A DNA stretch of 10,520 nt. It comes from DASZHJ01 sp035263705 (GTDB taxonomy: Bacteria > Pseudomonadota > Alphaproteobacteria > ATCC43930 > CGMCC-115725). This document shows positions 4,918 to 10,520 of the stretch, piece by piece (positions within the stretch are counted from its first letter, which is position 1; each line of letters starts with the position of its first letter). The notes below the pieces were generated by a model. That model was not told the DNA's origin, did no database searches, and was given only the letters and a program-made list of their open reading frames with translations. The stretch covers positions 1-10,520 of the forward strand of contig DATFRA010000238.1 of assembly GCA_035263705.1 (NCBI GenBank). Reading direction: 5' to 3'. The position numbers were made by a program, and so were the translations under genes.

Positions 4918-5799
4918 TCAGCGCAAACCCAGGATGCTGCCGGCCATGGCGCGCGGATCTCGCCGGGGCCAGCGGCCGTTCTCGACTTGATGGAAGAAAC
5001 CCGCGACCGCCTGGTTGAAGAGCGCGGGCTCCTCGAGGTTGATCACGTGGCCGCTGTTCGGCAGCACAACCAATCCCGCCGAAGGAATCGTGCGTTTCAG
5101 GAACAGGTCGGGCTCGAGGCAGGGCCAATCCTCGTCGCCAGTAATGATCAGCGTCGGCACGGTCATCTTGGCGAGTCCGTCGGCGAGGTCGTAGAGCGAA
5201 GGCCGCAAGCGCTGCACGCCCAGGAGCGTCATCGCCGAGCCCGTGGTCGAATGCTCCGCCAGATGCCGGACGCATTCGGCGAAGCCGCGCGGGTCCTTGT
5301 TCTGGAACTGGACGCGGCTCGGGCCCTGGGCGTAGCTCTGAGCCACCTCGGCCATGCCCTTGGCCTGGAGGTTGGCCGCGGTCTTCTCGGCTTCCTGCTG
5401 GAACTGCTGCCGCTTCTCTCGCTCCGCGCCGTAGCCGCAGCCCGCGACCACGATGCCGTGGGCGCGATCGGGATAGTGCAGGCCGAAGTGCAACGTCGCG
5501 AAGCCGCCCATGGAGAGACCGACGATGTGGGCCTTCTCGATCTCGAGGGCATCGAGGACCGCGCGGATATCGTCCCGCGCGCGATCCTGCGAGTAGCGCG
5601 CGGCATCCGACGGCACGTCCGACGGCGGATAGCCGCGGGCGTTGTAGGCGATGCAGCGGTAGGTGCGGCCGAAATATCGGACCTGCGGCTCCCAGCTGCG
5701 GTGATCGCCCGCGAACTCGTGCACGAACACCACGGGCGTGCCGGACCCCGCCTCCTCGTAGTAGAGTCGGATGCCGTCGTCGGTGGTGAGGTGAGGCAT
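4918..5799 (-). CDS. alpha/beta hydrolase
   Basis: A 293-residue alpha/beta-fold hydrolase of usual length. Oxyanion-hole region VHEFAGDHRSW (26-36), nucleophile elbow GLSMGG with Ser96, acid in TGDEDW (Asp224 most likely) and His251 in NSGHVINLEEP complete the triad. There is no signal peptide, so it is cytosolic. The general look is of enol-lactonase or ester hydrolases of catabolic pathways; the substrate is unknown. The ATG at 5799 is 12 bases from the stop of the upstream dehydrogenase-like gene and has only a modest GAGAG ribosome site. Its place between a dehydrogenase-like protein and a flavoprotein suggests a role in processing the product or substrate of the sarcosine-oxidase-type enzyme (inference). 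Confidence 0.92.
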   Translation of the reverse strand: MPHLTTDDGIRLYYEEAGSGTPVVFVHEFAGDHRSWEPQVRYFGRTYRCIAYNARGYPPSDVPSDAARYSQDRARDDIRAVLDALEIEKAHIVGLSMGGFATLHFGLHYPDRAHGIVVAGCGYGAEREKRQQFQQEAEKTAANLQAKGMAEVAQSYAQGPSRVQFQNKDPRGFAECVRHLAEHSTTGSAMTLLGVQRLRPSLYDLADGLAKMTVPTLIITGDEDWPCLEPDLFLKRTIPSAGLVVLPNSGHVINLEEPALFNQAVAGFFHQVENGRWPRRDPRAMAGSILGLR

Positions 5800-5811
5800 G
5801 GGTCGCTCTCG

Positions 5812-6588
5812 TCAGCCGCTGCGGTTCGCAAGACCGCCGTCGATAGTGATGATGGTGCCGGTTGTGTAGGCGGAGAGGTCCGAGGCCAGGAACGCCGCCA
5901 TGACCGCGATCTCCTCGGGCGTCGCCGCGCGTCCGTAGGGCAAGTTCTTTGAGAGCTCGCGCCAGCGCTCGGAGGCGCCGAGCTTGTCCTGCGCCTGTTT
6001 GCGCATGAGCGTGACGTGGCGGTCGGTCGCCACCGGCCCCGGATTAATGCCGACGACGCGCAGCCCCACCTCCGGCGCCACAGCGCCCAGCGCCCGCGTG
6101 AAGGCCATCAGCGAGGCGTTCCCCGCGGAGCCCGCGATGTAGCTCGAATTCATCTTCTCGCCGGCGGCGCCGATGATGTTGACGATGACGCCCTTGCGAC
6201 GCGCCTTCATGAGCCGAAAGTACTCGCGCGTGAGATTGATGTAGCCGAACACCTTCAGGTCCCACGCCGTGCGCCAGCGCGCCTCGTCGATCTCCTCGAG
6301 CGTCCCGCCGGGAATGGCGCCCGCATTGTTCACGAGGATGTCGAGGTCGGGGTACTTCTGCGCCAGCGCCGGCGCGCTCTTGCTGTCGCTCATGTCGCGC
6401 GGCTCGACGGCGACCGCGACGTTGCACTCCTTCAGGATGCGCTCGCGCGCGGCCTCGAGGTCGGCGGCGGTACGGGAGACCAGCACGACGTCGCAGCCTT
6501 CCTGCGCGAGGCACCGTGCCGTGGCATAGCCGATGCCCTTGGAGGCTCCCGTCACCAACGCCTTGCGGCCGCGCAGATTCAAATCCAT
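5812..6588 (-). CDS. short-chain dehydrogenase/reductase (SDR) family protein with altered active site
   Basis: A 258-residue Rossmann-fold protein. It has the cofactor motif TGASKGIG (13-20), the structural NNAG (87-90), a PGPVATD segment (183-189) and the C-terminal TIDGG (248-252) of classical SDRs. The catalytic YxxxK reads Tyr150-Ile-Ala-Gly-Ser154, so the lysine is absent. The stretch before it (VNIIGAAGEKMNSSY) lacks the usual NISS serine. A subgroup with YIAGSAGN instead of YxASK exists as far as I recall, so this may be a natural variant with changed chemistry rather than a decayed gene. The ATG at 6588 has an AGGAGGAG site that shares bases with the soxG stop. A longer start at 6741 lies within soxG and is rejected. 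Confidence 0.9.
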   Translation of the reverse strand: MDLNLRGRKALVTGASKGIGYATARCLAQEGCDVVLVSRTAADLEAARERILKECNVAVAVEPRDMSDSKSAPALAQKYPDLDILVNNAGAIPGGTLEEIDEARWRTAWDLKVFGYINLTREYFRLMKARRKGVIVNIIGAAGEKMNSSYIAGSAGNASLMAFTRALGAVAPEVGLRVVGINPGPVATDRHVTLMRKQAQDKLGASERWRELSKNLPYGRAATPEEIAVMAAFLASDLSAYTTGTIITIDGGLANRSG

Positions 6589-6595
6589 CTGGGCT

Positions 6596-6603
6596 CTCCT
6601 CCT
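6596..6603 (-). promoter_or_regulatory. ribosome binding site of the SDR gene, overlapping the soxG stop
   Basis: AGGAGGAG on the minus strand, 7 bases before the ATG at 6588, reading TAGGAGGAG with the soxG stop TAG (6602-6604). This fixes the SDR start and suggests coupling to soxG. Confidence 0.7.
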
Positions 6604-7120
6604 AGGCAAGCTCCGCGATCGTGCTCTGGAGCCATTCGGTGACATAGGGTGCGAAGGACGCGCGCACGAAGACCCGCAACCGCGGCGGCGCGTCGATCCC
6701 TTGCAGTATGACCGGTACTCGCGCCAGAGGCGTCTGAGCACATTGGCCCGGTCCGAACGCGCGCGCCCGCAGGTCGAGGCTCGCGGCCTGCGCCAGCACC
6801 GCCCGGGCTTCCGGGCCCTCGAGCTCCAGCACGACTCGGCCTTGCGAGACGTCGATCACGGAATGGTGCAGGCCCGCGAGCGCGGCGTCGAGCTGGTCCG
6901 AGAGCCCGGTGTGGTTTGCAGACCTCACCACCAGCCATTCGTCGGGACCGAGCCAGAGGATCTCGATGTCGCCGCTCGCCGCGACGGTGTTCGGCTCAAC
7001 CGGTAGGGCAACACCGAGCACGCCAGCCACCGCCGACCGGAACGCCTCCGCCTGGGCATCACCGCGGAGGTTAAGCAACAGTGGTGCGGGCAGCGCGCGG
7101 AGCACCGTCGGCTCAGCCAT
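6602..7120 (-). CDS. soxG: sarcosine oxidase gamma subunit
   Basis: A 172-residue protein in the expected place and size for SoxG, the gamma subunit of heterotetrameric sarcosine oxidase. Family features are LNLRGDA near the N-terminus, the central segment ILWLGPDEWLVV, HSVIDVSQGRVVLELEGPEARAVLA, and RVFVRASFAPYVTEWL near the end. The fold is related to the glycine-cleavage T-protein C-terminal region, and the subunit packs against SoxA. The ATG at 7120 overlaps the soxA stop by 8 bases (ATGGCTGA) and has GAAGGAAA about 8 bases upstream. An ATG at 7144 would add 8 residues with a larger overlap and is less likely. Confidence 0.9.
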   Translation of the reverse strand: MAEPTVLRALPAPLLLNLRGDAQAEAFRSAVAGVLGVALPVEPNTVAASGDIEILWLGPDEWLVVRSANHTGLSDQLDAALAGLHHSVIDVSQGRVVLELEGPEARAVLAQAASLDLRARAFGPGQCAQTPLARVPVILQGIDAPPRLRVFVRASFAPYVTEWLQSTIAELA

Positions 7121-10106
7121 GGCGGCGCTTTCCTTCGGGGTCATAGAATGTGGTCGGCGCGATGGTGGCCTCGATGGTGCGGCCCGGCAGCGGCGCGAAG
7201 ACGGTCTCGCCTATACGGGCGCGGCCGCCCTTCACCATGGCGAGCGCGAACGACCGGCCGATGCGCGCGCCGTGGTAGCTCGAGGTTACGTGCCCCAGCA
7301 TCGGCATCGGCGGCCTCGGCAACACGGTTTGCACGAGCTGTGCGCCCTCGGGCAGCACCTCCTCGGGGTTCTTGGGCAGCAAGCCCACGAGCTGCTTGCG
7401 CTCGGCACCGAGCATCGCCGGGCGCTTGAGCGAGCGGCGGCCGATGAAGTCCTTGCGCGTCGAGACCAGGGATTTCATGCCGAGATCGTCGGGCGTCACC
7501 GTGCCGTCGGTTTCCTGCCCCACCACGATGAAGCCCACTTCCGCGCGCAGCACATGCATCGCCTCGGTGCCATAGGGCGTGATGCCATACTGATGCCCCG
7601 CCGCGACCGCCGCGTCCCAGAGCTCGCGGCCACGGCGCGCGGGCACGTTGATCTCGTAGGAGAGCTCGCCAGTGTAGCTGACGCGGAACACGCGGGCGAG
7701 CATGTTGGCGACGGTGCCGACGCGCAGGCTCATGAACGGGAACTCGGCGGGGGCAGTCGGAAAACCCGGTTCCAACGCTGCCATCACCGCCGCCGATTTC
7801 GGACCCGACAGCGTGACGGTCGCCCAGTCCTCGGTCACCGAGGTGCAGTAGACCTCGAGCTCCGGCCATTCCGTCTGCAGCCACTCCTCGAGCCAGTCGA
7901 GCACGCGCGCAGCGCCGCCGGTCGTCGTGGTCATGTAGTAGTGGTCGTCGCCGAGGCGCGTCGTGACACCGTCGTCGAACACCATCCCGTCCTCGCGGCA
8001 CATCAGGCCATAGCGGCAGCGCCCGATCGCGAGATTGCGGAAGTTGTTGGAATAGATGCGGTCGAGCAACTCAGCCGCATCGAAGCCGCGGATCTCGATT
8101 TTTCCCAATGTCGAGGCATCGAAGATGCCGACGGCGTCGCGCACCGCGAGGCATTCGCGCCGCACCGCCCGCTCCATGTCCTCGCCGTCCCTGGGATAGT
8201 GCCGCGCCCGCTTCCATTGGCCCACGTCCTCGAACACCGCGCCCGCCGCGGCGTGCCAGCGATGGATGGGCGTCACCCGGACGGGATCGACCAGGCCGGC
8301 GCAGGCGCGGCCCGCGAGCGCGCCGAAGGGAACGCCGGTGTAGGGCGGCCGGAAAGTGGTGGTGCCGGTCTCCGCGATCGCCCGGCCGACCGCCCGCGAG
8401 AGCAGGGTGAGCGCATTCACGTTCGAGGTCTTGCCCTGGTCGGTACCCATGCCGGTGGTCGTATAGCGCTTGACGTGCTCGACCGACCGGAATCCCTCGC
8501 GCGCCGCGAGCGCGATGTCGTCCGCAGTGACATCGTTCTGGAAATCGACGAAGCGCTTTGCGCCGCCCTCCGACGGCAAGAGCCAGAGCGGCCGCAGCGG
8601 CGCGATCTCGCGGGTCTCGGCGGCGGGAAGCACGGGCGCGCGTCCGTCGCCGAAGCCCACCGCCTGCGCTGCCGCCGCGCCGGCCGCGGCGCCTTCGGCC
8701 ATCGCACCGCCCAGCGCGAAGCAGCCGTTCACCGCGCCGGCGCACCGCTCGTGCTGGACCGAGATGTGCGGCACGAAGGCTGCGATCCCCTCGTCGAAGC
8801 GCAGGCGCCCTTGGGATTGGCTGAACAGGTGCACGGCCGGATTGAACCCGCCGGACATGGCGAGGAGGTCGCACTCGATGCGATGGCGCGCACCCGAGAA
8901 CTGCTCGCCGGCCGCATCCAGGGTGCGGATCTCGACCGCTTCCACAGTGCGGCCCAGCAAGGCCACCACCCCGCGGTTGCGCAGCACGGGAATGCCGCGC
9001 TGCTCGAGCGTGCGCGGCCAGAAGCCGTCGCTCGCGGGGCGCAGGTCGACGACCGCGCCTACCTCCGCACCGGCGTCCGCGAGCGCCAGCGCCGTGCGGT
9101 AGGCATGATCGTTGTTGGTGAACACCACCACCTTGCGGCCGGGCAGTGCGCCGTATCGATGGGCGTAGGCCGCCGCGGCGCTCGCCAGCATTACGCCCGG
9201 CCGATCGTTGTCCGCGAACACGAGAGGCCGCTCGTGCGCTCCGGTCGCGAGCACGACCTGACGCGCGCGCACATGCCAGAGGCGGTGGCGGGCACGGCCA
9301 CGGCGTCCCGCGGGCGCCAGGTGATCCCGGCGCCGCTCCAGGAGGATCAGGTAATTGTGATCGTAGTAGCCGAGTGCCGTCGTGCGCGGGAGGAGCTGCA
9401 CGTCCGGAGACTCCGCGAGCGCCGATGCCGTGTCGGCGATCCAATCCACGGCAGGGCGGTTATCCAGCCGCTCCGGCATGTCGAGCAACCGCCCGCCGAA
9501 CTCGCTCTGCTCGTCGGCAAGGATCACCTGCGCGCCCGCGCGAGCCGCCGCAAGCGCAGCCGACAGGCCCGCGGGACCGCCGCCCACCACCAGGACGTCG
9601 CAGTGCGCGTGCGTGTGGTCGTAGATATCGGGATCGGGCGCGGTGGGTGCGTGACCCAGCCCCGCCATATGCCTGAGGAGCGGCTCATGCACGCGATCCC
9701 ACAGCCATTTGGGCCGCAGGAAGGTCTTATAGTAGAAGCCTGCGATGAAGATCGGCGCCAACAGGCCGTTCACCGCGCCCACATCGAAGCCTAGGCTCGG
9801 CCAACGGTTGACGCTACTCGCCACCAGACCGTCGTAAAGCTCGACCTGGGTCGCGCGCAAGTTCGGCTCGGTGTCGGCGCCGGTCTCTAGTTGCATGAGC
9901 GCGGACGGCTCTTCGACGCCCTGCGCCATGATGCCGCGGCGGCGGTGGTATTTGAAACTCCGTCCCACGGTCGAGACGCCATTCGCGATCAGCGCCGAGG
10001 CCAGCGTGTCGCCCGCGAAGCCGCTGTAGCCGCGGCCATCGAAAACGAAGCGGAGCGGCTTCGCGCGGTCGATCCTTCCGCCCGATGGAAGCCGGACGCC
10101 GCTCAC
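7113..10106 (-). CDS. soxA: sarcosine oxidase alpha subunit
   Basis: A 997-residue alpha subunit of heterotetrameric sarcosine oxidase, normal length. Order: a cysteine-free ferredoxin-like N-terminal domain (about 15-100, GYSGFAGDTLASAL and SFKYHRRRGI); a nucleotide-binding oxidoreductase core with VVGGGPAG (173-180), VVLATGAHERP (284-294), RPGVML (302-307), FTNNDHAYRTAL (329-340) and GCFALGGAMAEG (461-472); a GKTSNVNAL segment (558-566); and a C-terminal aminomethyltransferase (GcvT-like) domain from about 610 with CREDGMVFDDG (703-713) for folate binding. In known enzymes this subunit holds NAD, shares FMN with SoxB and passes the one-carbon unit to tetrahydrofolate. The start is GTG at 10106, overlapping the soxD stop by 4 bases (GTGA), with TGGAG 8 bases upstream. 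The open frame extends to 10367 only as a shadow of soxD. Confidence 0.95.
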   Translation of the reverse strand: MSGVRLPSGGRIDRAKPLRFVFDGRGYSGFAGDTLASALIANGVSTVGRSFKYHRRRGIMAQGVEEPSALMQLETGADTEPNLRATQVELYDGLVASSVNRWPSLGFDVGAVNGLLAPIFIAGFYYKTFLRPKWLWDRVHEPLLRHMAGLGHAPTAPDPDIYDHTHAHCDVLVVGGGPAGLSAALAAARAGAQVILADEQSEFGGRLLDMPERLDNRPAVDWIADTASALAESPDVQLLPRTTALGYYDHNYLILLERRRDHLAPAGRRGRARHRLWHVRARQVVLATGAHERPLVFADNDRPGVMLASAAAAYAHRYGALPGRKVVVFTNNDHAYRTALALADAGAEVGAVVDLRPASDGFWPRTLEQRGIPVLRNRGVVALLGRTVEAVEIRTLDAAGEQFSGARHRIECDLLAMSGGFNPAVHLFSQSQGRLRFDEGIAAFVPHISVQHERCAGAVNGCFALGGAMAEGAAAGAAAAQAVGFGDGRAPVLPAAETREIAPLRPLWLLPSEGGAKRFVDFQNDVTADDIALAAREGFRSVEHVKRYTTTGMGTDQGKTSNVNALTLLSRAVGRAIAETGTTTFRPPYTGVPFGALAGRACAGLVDPVRVTPIHRWHAAAGAVFEDVGQWKRARHYPRDGEDMERAVRRECLAVRDAVGIFDASTLGKIEIRGFDAAELLDRIYSNNFRNLAIGRCRYGLMCREDGMVFDDGVTTRLGDDHYYMTTTTGGAARVLDWLEEWLQTEWPELEVYCTSVTEDWATVTLSGPKSAAVMAALEPGFPTAPAEFPFMSLRVGTVANMLARVFRVSYTGELSYEINVPARRGRELWDAAVAAGHQYGITPYGTEAMHVLRAEVGFIVVGQETDGTVTPDDLGMKSLVSTRKDFIGRRSLKRPAMLGAERKQLVGLLPKNPEEVLPEGAQLVQTVLPRPPMPMLGHVTSSYHGARIGRSFALAMVKGGRARIGETVFAPLPGRTIEATIAPTTFYDPEGKRRHG
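7129..7136 (-). promoter_or_regulatory. ribosome binding site that decides the soxG start
   Basis: GAAGGAAA on the minus strand, 8 bases before the ATG at 7120. It sits inside the end of soxA and favours the 7120 start over the ATG at 7144. Confidence 0.55.
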
Positions 10107-10390
10107 CTGTGATGCTCCACATCGGGCGGCTGCTCGCCGATGCGATAGACCGCGAGGATCTGGTGCGTCACCGTATGGCGCAGCACGTTGAACCAGCGGC
10201 GGCAACCCTGCGCATGCACCCAGCGCTCGCGGTGCAGGCCCTTGGGATTGCGGCGCATGAAGAGATAGTCCGCCCATTCGGCGTCGGAGAGCGCGTCGGG
10301 GTCCTTGGGCCGCACGACGTGCGCCTCGCCGCCGCAGCGGAACTCGATCTCGTCGCGTGGTCCGCACCAGGGGCAGGAGATCAGCAGCAT
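10103..10390 (-). CDS. soxD: sarcosine oxidase delta subunit
   Basis: A 95-residue zinc-binding subunit. It has the family's CPWCGPRDEIEF (residues 6-17) and VHAQGCRRWFNVLRHT (58-73). Cys6, Cys9, His59 and Cys63 are all present; these positions match the three-Cys/one-His zinc site I recall from known SoxD structures. It also has the typical AEWADYLFMRRNPKGLHRERW block (38-57). The role is structural within the SoxABDG complex. The ATG at 10390 follows the soxB stop by 7 bases with GAGG upstream, and the stop overlaps the soxA GTG. An upstream extension to 10474 lies in soxB and is rejected. Confidence 0.93.
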   Translation of the reverse strand: MLLISCPWCGPRDEIEFRCGGEAHVVRPKDPDALSDAEWADYLFMRRNPKGLHRERWVHAQGCRRWFNVLRHTVTHQILAVYRIGEQPPDVEHHR

Positions 10391-10397
10391 CTCTGCC

Positions 10398-10520
10398 TCA
10401 ATGGGCCACGGCGGCGGCGCCGTGCTCGTCGATGAGCATGCCGCTGGTGAAACGCTCGAGGCCGAAGGCCGCATTGAGCGGATGCGGCTCGCCGCGCGCG
10501 ATCGTGTGCGAGAATACCCA
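10398..10520 (-). CDS. soxB: sarcosine oxidase beta subunit (partial, C-terminal 40 residues)
   Basis: The last 40 residues of SoxB, entering from the right edge: WVFSHTIARGEPHPLNAAFG followed by LERFTSG...LIDEHGAAAVAH and a TGA at 10398-10400. This is the conserved end of the beta subunit, the part of the complex that carries FAD and the amine-oxidising active site. It is not in the ORF-length range of a full gene here because the start is outside the window. The operon promoter must also lie beyond the right edge. Order B-D-A-G is the standard order for this complex. Confidence 0.9.
   Translation of the reverse strand, partial: WVFSHTIARGEPHPLNAAFGLERFTSGMLIDEHGAAAVAH

Noticed and set aside
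4907..5275. Upstream extension of the PPOX flavoprotein frame
   Set aside because: It lies within the alpha/beta hydrolase gene; the PPOX family start matches the ATG at 4906 with a strong ribosome site.
6909..9794. A 961-codon open frame on the plus strand opposite soxA and soxG
   Set aside because: It is antisense to two well-recognised genes. It is rich in Arg, His and Ala without any family motif, and is explained by few stop codons arising opposite high-GC codons.
10107..10367. Upstream extension of the soxA frame
   Set aside because: It lies inside soxD; the SoxA N-terminus fits the GTG at 10106 with the GTGA overlap.
6602..10520. Reading the sox genes as a sulfur-oxidation (thiosulfate) Sox system
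   Set aside because: The symbols coincide, but the sequences are the flavin/folate/zinc subunits of sarcosine oxidase; no cytochrome or SoxYZ-type features are present.

Overview
The window is high-GC, densely coding DNA with tight, mostly overlapping gene junctions. I see no rRNA, tRNA, CRISPR array or insertion sequence. The gene content suggests an alphaproteobacterium, possibly of the Rhodospirillales or Hyphomicrobiales type. Pointers are a heterotetrameric sarcosine oxidase set, a MucR/Ros-like N-terminal segment (a family largely confined to Alphaproteobacteria) and a DUF6166 protein. This placement is inference from gene content only.

Region 1 (1-2407, all on the minus strand) is a five-gene run, read right to left. 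It holds a DUF6166 protein, a GntR/FCD regulator, a fatty-acid-hydroxylase-type membrane di-iron enzyme, a small two-helix membrane protein and an M19 (renal-dipeptidase type) enzyme that runs off the left edge. Junctions are overlapping or at most about 50 bases. The GntR protein is the obvious candidate regulator of the run.

Region 2 (2408-4278) begins with a 161-base divergent intergenic region holding the clearest AT-rich patch of the window. It is followed on the plus strand by an unusual chimeric protein: MucR-like N-terminal segment, AT-hook, then a degenerate cold-shock domain. After a 153-base gap with a perfect palindrome comes a stand-alone glutathione S-transferase.

Region 3 (4283-10520, minus strand) is a seven-gene operon whose start lies beyond the right edge: soxB (C-terminal 40 residues only), soxD, soxA, soxG, then a short-chain dehydrogenase-like protein, an alpha/beta hydrolase and a PPOX-type flavoprotein. 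The sarcosine oxidase complex demethylates an N-methyl amino acid with FAD, FMN, NAD and folate cofactors. The three trailing genes are not the one-carbon/folate genes often found beside sarcosine oxidase, so the operon may serve a larger substrate or a variant pathway.

The best candidates for something new are the MucR-like/AT-hook/cold-shock chimera with its AT-rich divergent control region, and the non-standard extension of the sox operon, which includes a dehydrogenase-fold protein without the usual catalytic lysine.
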